DNA from: Spinacia oleracea
Lineage: Eukaryota; Streptophyta; Magnoliopsida; Caryophyllales; Amaranthaceae
Reading direction: 5' to 3'
Length of the DNA stretch: 64,000 bases
Assembly (NCBI RefSeq): GCF_020520425.1
Contig: NC_079487.1
Span: 42,477,219 to 42,541,218 of the forward strand
Positions 11,309 to 23,097 of this stretch are shown here, in pieces. A program made the translations under genes and the position numbers. The notes below the pieces were generated by a model that was not told the origin of the DNA, did not search any database, and saw nothing but the letters and a program-made list of their open reading frames with translations. The stretch's first letter is position 1. Every line of letters starts with the position of its first letter.

Positions 11309-11905
11309 GGATTAGGAAATGGGTACAACAGTAGGGATATTATCAGCTCACGAATGAAAATAAATTCGACTTTACATTGTAGGAACTATGACTAATAACA
11401 ATAATTAGAACGAGCTTATATGTAACAATGTTGTAGCGTGACACCAATCACTTCTCTAAAGTCGAATTTGCCCCGCTAAGTACACGTAGACTTGTAGAAA
11501 TCGACCCCCAAGGATAAAACGACTTCAATCCTTCGCTGTACAACGAAGAACTAGATTGAGAACACCCTTAAGCAATGCCTAGAACAATGGTGGTTTTGTG
11601 TTTTTATTTCGGAGAAGAGGAAGAGATTATTTTCTGTGTATCTTATCTGGAAGGGAATGTGGTGCTTTATAGCAAAAACCGTCAAGCTAGAAAAACGGAA
11701 ACACAATCAATTAGTCTTTGATTCATTCCATAACTGAAGCAAAAATCGGGATAATATCTTTGATGGAAATCAAATCGTTAAAGAAATCAATTAACCGTTA
11801 AGTAAATCTTTCAAAGATTACACGACCAAAAATAATAATGGTCAGGAAAAAATAGCCCCACCAACACCCGAGAACGTGCTGCGCCACTCGCCCAGCCCGG
11901 CCTTT
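11309..11905 (-). other. Probable leader and LTR end of decayed Copia element
   Basis: Upstream of the gag remnant on the minus strand there is no coding sequence. Features such as GCTATAAAGCACC (TATA-like, + 11668-11680) followed by leader-like sequence, and TTGTTACA near 11425, suggest LTR and leader. Ends could not be fixed. Confidence 0.35.
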
Positions 11906-12054
11906 CTGTCTTATTGCAAATCATTAAAGGGTAGCGGTATATTTAAAAAAGGTAACACATGAGTTTTTTTTATTAATGTGGGACAAAGAAAATTTCCTTC
12001 TTTTGAAGCATAACTTTTGAGGAACATACTCCAACTGTTGGAATTTAAAGATGG

Positions 12055-12806
12055 AAAAGCGCTCAAAACCTGCCTGCCAGGTTTTCCGAAACTGGCAGGT
12101 TTTGAGTGTAAGTTGAAAGTCGGACTTAAAAGGCATTTTTTGAAGTGAACCGAAAACCGGCCGGTTTTGGAAAACCGGCAGGTTTCGAGATCGGTTCTTG
12201 GTGTTGTCCGTTTTTTATCTTCTCTTTGGATTCCTCCTTTATGATAACCTTTTAAGTATTATTTATGGACAATTATCATTCTGATTATGGTGATTAAGTT
12301 GGTCCATTATTTCTCTTGATTATGGGGGTTATCAACTCTTCATTATCATGGGTTTATGGTTGATTAATATCATTGAATTCCTTTGAAACCTTTGATTTCT
12401 TTGGATTGTTTTGTCTCCTCCACACATCCTATAAGTACTCTTCATTTTCTGAGTTGTTGGTACACACATATATTGAATTCTTCCTCTCCTCCTCCTTTCC
12501 CTTTTGTTTTGGATGGAAGAATTTTGGTTCATGATTAAGTCATGAATATTTGTATCTCTTCAAACCTTTTCCTTCTTATTCTTTTGGGCATAAGTTTATG
12601 TGGCTCCATCTCATCACCCAAAAGTGCCTTTGTGTGTTGAGAGTTGTGTAAACCTTAGGGAACGAATCGGTGGATACAATTGTGCACCCCGGTTGCACCG
12701 AATCTCGTTTTCAAGGCAGTGGTTTGGTTACCACGGCGCAACGATTTCCTAAACTCGTTCTTATTCTTATTCTAGTATTTGCCTTGAAAATCCAATTATT
12801 ACAACA
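12055..12806 (+). repeat. Unclassified dispersed repeat, copy 1
   Basis: About 750 bp from AAAAGCGCTCAAAACC to ATTATTACAACA are nearly identical to 17802-18594; both flanks diverge outside these points. It begins with imperfect inverted words (AACCTGCCTGCCAGGTTTT, AAACCGGCAGGTTT). No coding potential is seen. It may be an LTR or a non-autonomous element; the class is unknown. Confidence 0.75.
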
Positions 12807-15800
12807 ATTTGAAAACGAGATATATTTCAATGGCTAAATACTTCTTATGATTTTTGAGGAAATTTATATTTGTGAGTTTGAGTGAAAGATAAAGGGAATT
12901 TAAAGGGTTTCCAAAGATGTTTTTCATTCACGTTTTTCTGGGAGAAGTCTCAAAGATTGATCCGGATCGAGGGTCATCCGTGGTCCGATTGTCCTGAAAT
13001 TTTGACACAATATCCGGGACATCTTGGGCTTGATTTTCAACGGTCGGATTGTCATTGGATGATCGCGATCGTCAGTTACAACTTCAACAACGAACCTGAT
13101 TTTTCTGGGTACGGAAAGTCAAAAGTAACGTCATGGAAGAAGATGATTGATGAATGGTGGTCATCATATCGTGATGGAGGATTGATTGAAGATTTTGGAA
13201 TGTCTTACAATACACATACTTGATTTAATATCAAGGGAGGTTTATTCTAAACTACTTCTTTTAATAAGATATTATTCTAACATGTTCATTTCTAATAGTC
13301 ATTTCAACAAATTATATTTTGTGAAGATGACAATATTAAAATTGATTTTTATATTTTCAAATGATGTTTGTTGGAATGATTACTAGAAAGTAGAGTATTT
13401 GAATTATTTATGATGTATGAACATGTTATTGCACTCTACAGTTTACTTTGGTTTCATGCATGTTTAATTTCATGAGGAGACCTTAGTTTTATTAAAGTTA
13501 TGTTTTTAGTCTTTTAAAGACTAATGTGAATTATTTGTGCATTGTCATATTTTCCTTGGTAGAGGAATTTTGGGCTTGTGACTTTGTGTACTTGCTTTAC
13601 TAAGGGTATTTAGTAAGTAGTTTTATTCTAATAGTGATTAGATTATTAGCCTTGTACGTTGTCATTTCAAGCGCTAACTTGTCATAGTAATATTGGTGTA
13701 TACGTATGATTCCAAGTTCTTGTTTATCACCATGAATATTGGGTATGTAACTTCATAATCAATGGTTTCTTATGCATTGTTGGAAATATGCATATTTAAT
13801 TCCTTGGAGTTTTTTGTGTACCCATTGGAGCAAGTTATCATAAGCTTGTGATGACCCCCTAGAACATAAGTGTTTGAGTTTGTGGAAGCAAACTATGTTA
13901 ACCCTTTTCCTTGGAATATGTTGAGTGAGTTTTTACGTATAATATTTTCCTTGGATGTATACCTGATTATTCGAGTCACTACACTTTTGGGAATTTGACC
14001 ATTAATCTTGTCATGATTGGTATGGTGTTGTTTAATGAATTTTCTATGGTTGAGAATTAATAGCCTTTTTATTTGTGTTGGTGTTGGATTTTCATTAAAG
14101 TTGGCCAAAAGTTTTGAGACTTGAGTTTTAAGGGTTTATTGATCTTAAAATGGTTTTATGGGAATTGTTGAGTACATAATTTTATTATGGCATTTCTCAT
14201 AGTTTAACCTTGTTGAGTGATCATTTTATGATCTTAATTTTTGGGCTTATTATTTCCATGTGGGGGTTGTTTTTGAATGCTCATGTATTTTTGAGAGTTT
14301 CTCTTGGGAAACCTTTAGACCCCGGTGTTTTTTGGAATGTGGTTGTGAGTCCAAATATTCGAGATTCGAAATTTTTAGGTGTCATGTAAAAGAGACTTTT
14401 AAGTCCACTATATGGGAAGTGCCTAATATTTCAATGTTGGACTTGTTTTCTTGGTCCTTGTATTATTTGAGTGTACTCTTTTTATTATGCATGTAATTCC
14501 ATGACTTCTTGGGATGTTCATCTTATTGATGAGTTTTGGTATGTATTTTTTTGAGTATTCTCATTTTAACGGTAATTCTTCTTTTAGCATGTTTGTGCAT
14601 GATGCAATTAATTGTTTGGCTATGCATGTTGGGTTTAAAGTGTCTCTTGCTTGATTGTTCTATTTTCTTCTAATTCTTTTGTTAGTAGTGAACAAGTTGA
14701 ATTTAGAAGAGACTTGAAGTCAGAGTTTTCAAGGCATGAGAATTGCCCGTTATGCTAAAGGACGTTTTTATGTATGCCTTGAATTTGTGTTGTGTTTTCA
14801 ATTCCTATGAGTAAGACCTTAATTCCGTGATTTGTCAATGGAGACTTTTTGTCGTTAACCTTTGAGGGGAAGCTTTTGGGAGTAAGTTAAGCTTACTTTT
14901 GAGTTTCGCAACCTACCTAAGGAATATGAATATCTAGATGTTTTCTTGAAAGGGTTTGATGACTATTCACCGGATGGTTATTAGGAGTTTCAAGGCTATA
15001 CTTGAATTGGGAGAACCTTATCAACGTAAGGGAGTGGGATTTTCTTATTCTTATTATTTTGGGAACAAGTTTTATATCACTTAGATTTTTGAGCAGTTTA
15101 ATTTTCATTCCTATATTGCATGCTCTTTTATCATAGGTATGTAAAGTGATTGTTCTAAGTGGTAAAACCATGAGTGATGAGTTCCCATGCTTGAGGATAA
15201 GAATTATGTGTTTATGGAATTCATTATGTGTGTTGGAGTTATCACCATTGTAATGGTACATGTACCTTATCGATATCTTGATGCATATTGATTGTGTAGA
15301 ATTTGAATTCTCATAGTTGTTTAGATTAATAACTTGGGTGGAGAATTTCAATTCTTATTTTTCCAAGGTGATAATTATGTGTGGTTATTTTACTCGATAT
15401 GTGGATGATGTGCTCAAGTTATATTTACATCACATGTTGAATATTGAGTTTTAAACCTTCATTGAATTCTATGTCTTCTCCCTTGAAAGTTGAAAGTGTT
15501 ATTTAAGTAAATGGTTTTGAGTAATATATGAAAACAAATGTTTGGTTTTCATAGTAAGTCATTTTCTTAATTTTTGAGAAGATTTGTGGAAATATAAAAT
15601 CATATCATTTGTGGGTATGTGTGGAATGTAATTTTTAGCTTCAACCTTTAAAAGGACCTAAAACATGATTTAGGTTGTGGACGCTAGTATATTTTCCGCT
15701 ATGATAATGATATGTATTGTTGGTATTTTGACATAGCTATTATTTGTGAATTTACTGTGAAATAATTGAGTTGTTTTTAATTTCACAAATTTTTAGTGAA

Positions 15801-16211
15801 CGAGGGTTTGCTTCATTTTAAAGGTATCATGGATAAGGTCGAATGGTATTTATTTGCTATGTTTTCAAAGTATGTCGCTTTGAAGTTTTCGATGCAAATT
15901 ATAGAAGTTTGATATTGATGAAGTACTTTCACTAAAGTGGCTATGTTGATTTGAGCATCATACTTTATGAAGAACTTTTTGTAAAATTTAGTTTTACAAA
16001 ATTGTCCCATCAAATTTAATTGGTGTTAGTTGAACCAAGAACAAAGCATCTTATAATTTCTTTATCATGTGTGCTTTTGAGTGAGCATATACCATTTAAA
16101 TGTCCTTGCTTATGGTTATACTTTCTAACGGAAAATCTTAATGCAAGGTACGCTATGCACTATGGTACGAAGATTGAATTGGGAGATGTAATGATCCTTG
16201 ATGGTTGAAAT
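12807..16211. other. AT-rich region without recognisable gene
   Basis: Several short open frames (for example 12882-13223 and 14917-15351 minus) show no family resemblance I recognise and no splice-consistent continuation. The region has TTG/ATG-rich, slowly varying composition typical of old decayed repeat or intergenic sequence. No tandem repeats or terminal motifs were found. Confidence 0.5.
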
Positions 16212-17591
16212 TGAAGGAAATAATGCCCTTGGTCCAAGTATGCATTCTATGTTAAGTCTAATAAATGCGGTTCAGTATTAATTAACAAGTTAATAATTCA
16301 GTGAGATCAAGTGAGCTGAATGCCTAGCTAGAGGTCGCTTCAGTTCAAGTGGAATTAATGATATTAATCCACAGCTTACTCTTGACTGAACCCGTAGGGT
16401 CACACAAATAGTACGTAAACGGATCAAGTACTTAATGGCATTAAATACTCCATCTATGGATATTCGGAATCGACGGATCTTGGTTTCAGTGGGAGTTGAG
16501 ATCGTCACAGGCAAGAAATGAATACTCCGGAAACGATGATATTGCCGGAAACGGAAATATGGATCGTATCGGAAATATAAATATTATCCAAGTCGTAGAT
16601 GTTGCCGGAAACGGAAACATGGTACGTATCGGAAAATATTATCGGAAATGGGAATATTGCCAGAATCGGAAATATTGCCGGAAACGGAAATATTGTCAGA
16701 ATCGGAAATATTATCGGAATCGGAAAATAATTCCGGAAACGGAAATATTAAATATTTGTTCGAAACGGAAATTGATTCCGGAATCGGAAATATTAAATAT
16801 TGTTCGTATCGGAAATGAATTCCGGAATCGGGAATTTAATCGGAAGCGTATCGTACGAATTAGCATCGGACGAGGCCCGCTAGACGAAGGCCCGGCACGA
16901 AGCCAGGCCGTCGCCCAGCGAGCCAACGCACACCAGCGCACGCCAAGCCTCGACCAGGCCCAGCGCAAGGCTAGGCCCAGCCAAGGCCTTGGGCGCGCGC
17001 GCAAGAGCACAGCAATGGGCCGAGCGCTGTTCGCCTAGCGTGGGCCGCAAGGCTTGCGCGGGTGTACGGTGCTCGTGCAATGCTTGTGCGGGAATCCTGA
17101 AGCAATCGGGATTCGAAGTGTGATTAAATCCTAAAACTATTAGATAATGATTATTTAATTAGAGTCCTCGTAGGGTTATAATTAAATAAATTAGTATCCT
17201 AATAGGATTCCAAAACCCTTTCCATAACTCTATAAATAGGTGCCTAGGGTCACATATTTTACAGATTATTCAAGTATTCAAAGTGAGTTTTTGAGAGAAA
17301 ATTCAGACACATTCCTTGACTATAAGTGCCGAAAATCTTTAGTACCTTAAGGGCGATTCTAGTTGGTCAATCTTAAAGCGGATCCGGACGTGCTGTGGAC
17401 TATTTACGGAGGGACGACACTTGGAGTCCTAAAGACTTGTTCTTGTTCGGTTCGGGCGCAGCTAGGGAAGGCACGCAACAAAGAGTATGCATCTAAACTA
17501 TGCTATATGATTATGTGTAAATAATATGTATTCCTGGCCAAATGGTTTTTCCGCATGATTTATGAATTGTCATATGTATCATAACCTAACA
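16212..17591 (+). mobile_element. Copia LTR (1380 bp)
   Basis: It starts TGAAGGAAATAATGCCCTTG and ends CATAACCTAACA, as does the LTR at 5151-6559. The first ~650 bp and the last ~350 bp match that copy closely, but the GC-rich island (about 16870-17085) is largely different. TATAAATA is at 17231-17238. It is followed by a primer-binding site, so it is a 5' LTR; the internal region is then lost within ~200 bp. Confidence 0.85.
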
Positions 17592-17606
17592 GTGGTATCA
17601 CGAGCC
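17592..17606 (+). promoter_or_regulatory. Primer-binding site of Copia element
   Basis: GTGGTATCACGAGCC follows the LTR end and resembles the initiator-tRNA-Met site TGGTATCAGAGC with changes. About 195 bp of leader-like sequence follow before the dispersed repeat at 17802. Confidence 0.7.
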
Positions 17607-17801
17607 TCTTATTATTTTCATAATCTAAATTGCATGAACATGGTTAAATATTACAAATTTGCAAGAATTAAAAGGGGTGATTAATTTTCGTAATTGTTAA
17701 TTAATTGCAAATTGCGTTTATTTAATTATACGTACGCAGTTTTTCGGCAGTTTCTTCGTTACTCATCCAAATCGAGTGATTTTTGTGTCAATTCCGCATG
17801 T

Positions 17802-18594
17802 AAAAGCGCTCAAAACCTGCCTGCCAGGTTTTGGAAAACCGGCAGGTTTCTCAAAACCTGCCTGCCAGGTTTTCCGAAACCGGCAGGTTTCGAGTGTAAG
17901 TTGAAAATTGGACTTAAAAGGCATTTTTTGAAGTGAACCGAAAACCGGCCGGTTTTGGAAAACCGGCAGGTTTCGAGATCGGTTCTTGGTGTTGTCCGTT
18001 TTTTATCTTCTCTTTGGATTCCTCCTTTATAATAACCTTTTAAGTATTATTTATGGACAATTATCATTCTTATTATGGTGATTAAGTTGGTCCATTATTT
18101 CTCTTGATTATGGGGGTTATCAACTCTTCATTATCATGGGTTTATGGTTGATTAATATCATTGAATTCCTTTGAAACCTTTGATTTCTTTGGATTGTTTT
18201 GTCTCCTCCACACATCCTATAAGTACTCTTCATTTTCTGAGTTGTTGGTACACACATATATTGATCTCTTCCTCTCCTCCTCCTTTCTCTTTTGTTTTGG
18301 ATGGAAGAATTTTGGTTCATGATTAAGTCATGAATATTTGTATCTCTTCAAACCTTTTCCTTCTTATTCTTTTGGGCATAAGTTTATGTGGCTCCATCTC
18401 ATCACCCAAAAGTGCCTTTGTGTGTTGAGAGTTGTGTAAACCTTAGGGAACGAATCGGTGGATACAATTGTGCACCCCGGTTGCACCGAATCTCGTTTTC
18501 AAGGCAGTGGTTTGGTTATCACGGCGCAACGATTTCCTAAACTCGTTCTTATTCTTATTCTAGTATTTGCCTTGAAAATTCAATTATTACAACA
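17802..18594 (+). repeat. Unclassified dispersed repeat, copy 2
   Basis: Same repeat as 12055-12806. This copy has an extra ~45-bp unit at its start, because the word pair CTCAAAACCTGCCTGCCAGG / AAACCGGCAGGTTT is present twice. It truncates the Copia leader on the left and abuts the promoter region of the gene at 19120 on the right. Confidence 0.75.
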
Positions 18595-18991
18595 CCAACA
18601 ACCGCTTTACGTCGTATTTTCTATTCGGGTCAGTTTTAGACTTGTTTACTTAAGTGGCTAATTAGGGAGTTGTAGTGGACAAGAACAATTGAAATTAAGT
18701 GGAGCACGAGCTCCAGAGGTCGTTTATCTAACTATCTCTCATGTCTTTGATACTGTATAAGATTGTTTGTATTAATAAGGTCCAAAGTCGAAAGTGACCA
18801 CTATAATGCGTCCACCGCCACCGGTCAGTTTATTGGTGGTCCTATCCATATGAATAATTCAATCAGTATCACGTTATACACGAGTTTAATTTAGATGCAG
18901 GACCACAGACCACTCATCCTACATGATAGACTCCTCCGTCCATACGTATTTTGATTCTTGTATGCTAAAGTCTCACGTCCTGTACGTCTTC

Positions 18992-18999
18992 TATAAATA
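18992..18999 (+). promoter_or_regulatory. TATA box of JIP23-like gene
   Basis: TATAAATA lies about 120 bp upstream of the start codon; a start of transcription near 19025 would give a ~95-nt 5' UTR. CACGTCC and TACGTC words (ACGT cores) just upstream could be bZIP-type sites, which is inference. Confidence 0.6.
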
Positions 19000-19119
19000 C
19001 TGATCGAATTGATAAGCTCCTCCATAATCCATTCAGTGCAACAATAAGCAAGCATTCCCAAAAATCCTCAAAGTTAGAACTGTTAAAGCTAGCTATTAGT
19101 CAAAAGAATCACGGTGGAG

Positions 19120-21099
19120 ATGGAACCAAAGGTGTTGCATTTCGAGAACCCAGAAACTGATGATGAGACACTGATTAAAGAGTTGCAAGCTATGGTTCAG
19201 GCCGATTTGGATGATGCAACTCAATTACTAAACGGAGAAATAAGAGCCAACACCAATATCAGCAACCGTACCAACCACGTGCTCACAAAGATTGACACTT
19301 ATTTTTGGGCTGGAGAAATGGTTAATACGTGGTGGCCTGATTTGGTTTCAAACGCAGTTTACCTATTTGTCCAGAAAGGTACTCTCCCTCAAGGAATCAA
19401 GTGGGGTTTTTCCTTAGCTACTGGTACCGAATCCACTGATCGTAAATGGGTTGCGGCTTTTGATGTGCTTGCCAGAAAGGTATATACCAATTAACCTTCA
19501 ATTACTTCATATTATTTCTCCCACTCTCTTCAACTTGAGACTTAATTACCTATTAAATACGGAGTACGGAGTATTAGACTATTAGGTAGTATTACTTCCG
19601 GTTGAAAATATTCTTTACACATTTTATTTTAATCTGTTTTATAATGTTATTTACATTGATTTTTATACGAAGTACTATTTTTTGACATAAAATTTTACTA
19701 TCTTAAACTTCCCATTCACTATCCCAAAGGGCAGATCTAGGGTGTACAAGAGGTTTACTTGCCCCCCCCCCTTCCCCAAGATTCAAAAAAAACTGAATAC
19801 AGAAAAAACGGTTATGTATAATTAAATGCTTGTAAACATGTCAATGGCAATATCTAAACCCGTTGGTAGGAAGGATTTATGAAAATATGTTTTGGAGGTT
19901 GAGGGGTAGGGTTCGAATCCTACTAAAATCAATTTCCCATTTTTTTTTAAGCTTTTTAACTTACAACCAAATTGCTTCCTCTCTTTTTTTTTCTTCTTTT
20001 TCACTTACTACCATATATTTTTGGAAAATATTCCCCTTATATAAATTTATTTTTTAAACTAAAAGTGCCTAGAAAATGCTAATGGTCATATCTATTATTT
20101 CAATTCTTTTTGATTTCAATGTGGTCACTGTGTACATTAAAAGAGTATGACTACTTAAAATCAGGTAACGGTTTTATAAAATATTATCATTTTAGTAGTA
20201 CAATGTTTTAATCCGTACAGATGTATAACAAATAATTTTCAAATTAACATAAAAACATATAATTTTTTTTTTTTTTGGTTCTACTACGAGGAGTTCCCAC
20301 CGAGGTAATCTTCCGTGGGAGTTTGTATGGGTACCTCGATGGGCAGCATCCCTCCAAGTTGAGATTCTTTCCATTCCCAAGGCTCGAACCCGAGACCTTG
20401 GTTAAGGGTCTCTAACCACTTATGCCAACCTCAATTGGTTAAAAAAAATATATATATATAATTAATAACACTAAAAATGGATGGAAAACATAAAAGAAGT
20501 GAATGGTTTGTATTCTATTTAGACAAGAATGTTATATCAAGCAGAAATGGGACCTGTTTTTAAAAAAAGAAATTAGAGTTGTTTTGTACCCCCATTCTTC
20601 AATTCCTGGATCTGCCACTGCATTATCCCTTACATTATTCAATTTTTTTTTCTTACACTCACCCATCTTTGTACACATTTATCTTATTTTATCAATATTT
20701 TATTATATTCTCCCATCTTTTTCCATACTTTTCCACTTTTTCTTAATATTTGTACAAATAATAATTACAAACATCGTTATAACAAGGAAGTAGTACATGT
20801 TATATTTCATGTTCAACATAAAATACTAATAAATGTCAACATAAAATATATTATTCTATATTTTCATCACCACTTGGAATGAGCATTTTTAAATTAACTT
20901 TTGCTTTGGTCAATAAATTGTGTTTTAGGCTTACTGTGAATGCGGACCCATCGGTCCAGTGGACTGGAATGTAGTTGAAGATAGAATGGGTAAGTCTGGG
21001 AGCATCAGCGAGTATGTTGACCCTATTTTTGGAGGAAGTATCAAAGTTCAGTTCTATGAGGGACAATATGGTGTCATACCACACGCATCTCTCCAATAG
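19120..21099 (+). CDS. 23 kDa jasmonate-induced protein-like, two exons
   Basis: Exon 1 is 19120-19479 and exon 2 is 20929-21099, joined in phase 0 by a GT...AG intron of 1449 bp; the product is 176 residues. The first ATG is at 19120; the frame also has a GTG six bases earlier, but that is not a plant start. The pattern ISNRTN (47-52), YFWAGE (61-66), PDLVSNA (73-79), a W near 110 and DWNVVEDRMGKSG (132-144) follows the layout I know for 23 kDa jasmonate-induced proteins of grasses and Caryophyllales: soluble proteins of unknown biochemical role induced by jasmonate and salt. The match is from memory of the family pattern, so the name is tentative. No signal peptide or membrane segment. A TATA box and AATAAA flank it. 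It is the only host-type gene I see outside transposons. Confidence 0.6.
19725..20620. mobile_element. hAT-like non-autonomous element in intron
   Basis: Ends are CAAAGGGCAGATCTAGG on the left and CCTGGATCTGCCACTG on the right, which are imperfect inverted repeats. Flanks CACTATCC (19717-19724) and CATTATCC (20621-20628) form an 8-bp target duplication with one mismatch, as expected for hAT. A C-run near the left end is shared with the related element at 21880-22127. No transposase is encoded. Confidence 0.55.
20261..20441 (-). mobile_element. tRNA-derived SINE (minus strand)
   Basis: On the minus strand an A box (TGGCATAAGTGG, + 20416-20427) and a B box (GGTTCGAGCC, + 20381-20390) are followed by a ~110-bp body and a 14-nt poly(A) tail (T-run at 20263-20276). 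This is the layout of plant tRNA-related SINEs. It lies inside the hAT-like element within the intron of the JIP23-like gene. Confidence 0.75.
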
Positions 21100-21204
21100 A
21101 GTGGTAGCCTGAGATCATAACCACCATCCTTCCATTTTAAGTACTTTGTGTCCGTGAAATGTTTATCTTTGTTACCAAGCATACAATCTTTATATGAAAT
21201 TATA

Positions 21205-21210
21205 AATAAA
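21205..21210 (+). terminator. Poly(A) signal of JIP23-like gene
   Basis: AATAAA lies 106 bp after the stop codon, in an AT-rich tract. Confidence 0.5.
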
Positions 21211-21871
21211 CTGTATTTATTATTCGTCAATTGTGATTCATAAATCCCAAACTATCCATTTATAACTACGAAAATTATAAAGTTCGCACTTTGCGATGAC
21301 ATGGCATTCTTATGTGTCATTAACGTAATTGGAAGCTACAATAATTAACTTATACTTTCTCCGTTGTTTTTACTCTCAAAGTTGATTATTTTCGCGCATG
21401 CCAACATACAACTTTGATCATTAATATCTTCAATTCTCTTTAGATAAAAGTTTTAAAAAGTTGATATTTTGAAAATACACATTAAGACGAACCTAACAAG
21501 ATCATACATGACTATGTTTTATCTTACGTATAAATCACCTAACAATATATGAATAGTGTAAAAAGTTCAAACGTTGCGAATATTAAGAAACGGATGAAGT
21601 ATAATCTATTATATATGTTAAAGAAAATGTAGGAAAATCTTAATAATATAATTTATTATAAATATAATAAATATTTGTTTCCTCCTTTGTATCAACTACC
21701 TTATTTACATATTTTCATAGCAAAAATATTGCATTCATAAGAAAAATATTTTGATGACGCATGACCTACGTGGCGCATATATGTACCATTTAAAATCTGA
21801 CACGTAGGATTGCGACAACATTTTGTTGCGGCAACTTGCGACCTTTATCACCATCCCTATAACTTTACTAA
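21211..21871. other. Intergenic AT-rich DNA
   Basis: No coding region, RNA gene or repeat end was recognised between the poly(A) signal and the hAT-like element. Confidence 0.5.
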
Positions 21872-21879
21872 AAGAGAGG

Positions 21880-22127
21880 CATGGGAACTAGGGGCTGGCG
21901 GGGGCCATGAACACCCCCCCCCCCCCCCCCCCCCCGATTCTAGTTATAAATTAGTTTTGCATTAAGAAGATTATAAATGTGTGTAGCTTAGGTGGTTTGC
22001 AGAGGAGGATATGGTATTTGCCTTGAGTAGTACTCTGTACTACTTAAGATTTTGAAATACTATGTGCGATGAAATCTAGTCTTACATGGTTGGCCCACCC
22101 AAAATAAATTTTCTGGTTCCGCCACTG
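21880..22127. mobile_element. hAT-like MITE with 8-bp target duplication
   Basis: A 248-bp element is flanked by the perfect duplication AAGAGAGG (21872-21879 and 22128-22135). Its ends, CATGGGAACTAGGGGC and CTGGTTCCGCCACTG, are imperfect inverted repeats related to those of the element at 19725-20620. It contains a run of 22 C at 21914-21935. Confidence 0.65.
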
Positions 22128-22589
22128 AAGAGAGGTCCCTAAAATTTAAACCAACATTGTTTGCTATTTGGTTAAAAAAAAATTCCTCTATTTTGTCATC
22201 CTCTAATTAAACAAAATAATTATATACTTTACTTTTATGACAATAATTTCCCGTCTATAATTAAACAAAATAATGATATATATTTTACTTAGCTTGATTA
22301 TGTCAAACTTATTATATACTACCTCCATTTCTTAAAGTTCTTTACAATTACTATTTGCACGGATTCTAATGCAATATTCAACTACTAATATATCTAATTT
22401 TGTATGTGAAAAAGTTATAAAAAGTTGATATTCTTTAAATACACATCGAAACCAATCTAATTAACAAGATCTTACATGTAACGTTTTGATGTATATAATA
22501 GTGAGAATTTACGATCATAGTTTTCATACTTTGGACACATATTGCAAAGCGTAAAGAACTTTCAGAGGTAGTAGGAAAATTTGCAAATT

Positions 22590-22700
22590 ACTACGTACCT
22601 GAGTCTTTAGTGACGTTGCGAATTACTACCTACCTTGTTAAATGTTGTCAATTACTACCTAGCTATTTAGTTATTGTTGTCAATTACTACCTTAGCCCAT
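22590..22700. repeat. Short tandem words AATTACTACCTAC
   Basis: AATTACTACC-type units recur four times at roughly 40-bp spacing, with GTTGTCAATTACTACC repeated exactly twice. The surrounding 22136-22780 is otherwise AT-rich without a gene. Confidence 0.5.
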
Positions 22701-22782
22701 ATGTCGACTAATTAGTCACTAATTATATCATAATCAACTGTTAATCATAATTTAATTATTTTAATTAATTAATATCAAAGCA

Positions 22783-23095
22783 GTCATCCTGAAACTTGAT
22801 TTCCATAAGGCGTTCGACAGTGTCTCATGGAGCTACCTTGATTGGGTCCTTGAGAAAATGGCTTTCCTCCCCCAATGGAAGCAACGGATTAGCATCGGTG
22901 TCATGTCAGCTGCATCTTCCATTCTGGTTAATGGATCTCCGACTCCACCATTTAAACTACAACCAGGTATTCGCCAAGGCGATCCCCTCTCACCTTTTCT
23001 CTTTGACCTTGTTGTAGAATCTCTCAGTTTTCTATTTCAAAGAGGAATTTCTCTGAATCTATGGGAGGGCATAAAGTCGGTCGTAACAGAGTACC
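22783..23095 (+). pseudogene. LINE (L1-type) reverse transcriptase fragment
   Basis: One open frame reads KLDFHKAFDSVSWSYLDWVL, then NGSPTPPFKLQPGIRQGDPL and SPFLFDLVVESLS. These are the conserved RT blocks of plant non-LTR elements: an aspartate in the KLDFHKAFD block and the GIRQGDPLSP block. The catalytic YADD block, endonuclease and C-terminus are missing. The right end is cut by the LTR that starts at 23098. Confidence 0.9.
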
Positions 23096-23097
23096 AC

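Noticed and set aside
12882-13223. 113-codon plus-strand frame
   Set aside because: No family pattern, no codon-like bias, no splice context; it lies in decayed intergenic DNA.
19114-19119. Upstream GTG as start of the JIP23-like gene
   Set aside because: GTG is not used as a nuclear start in plants in normal context; ATG at 19120 is in frame and has suitable context.
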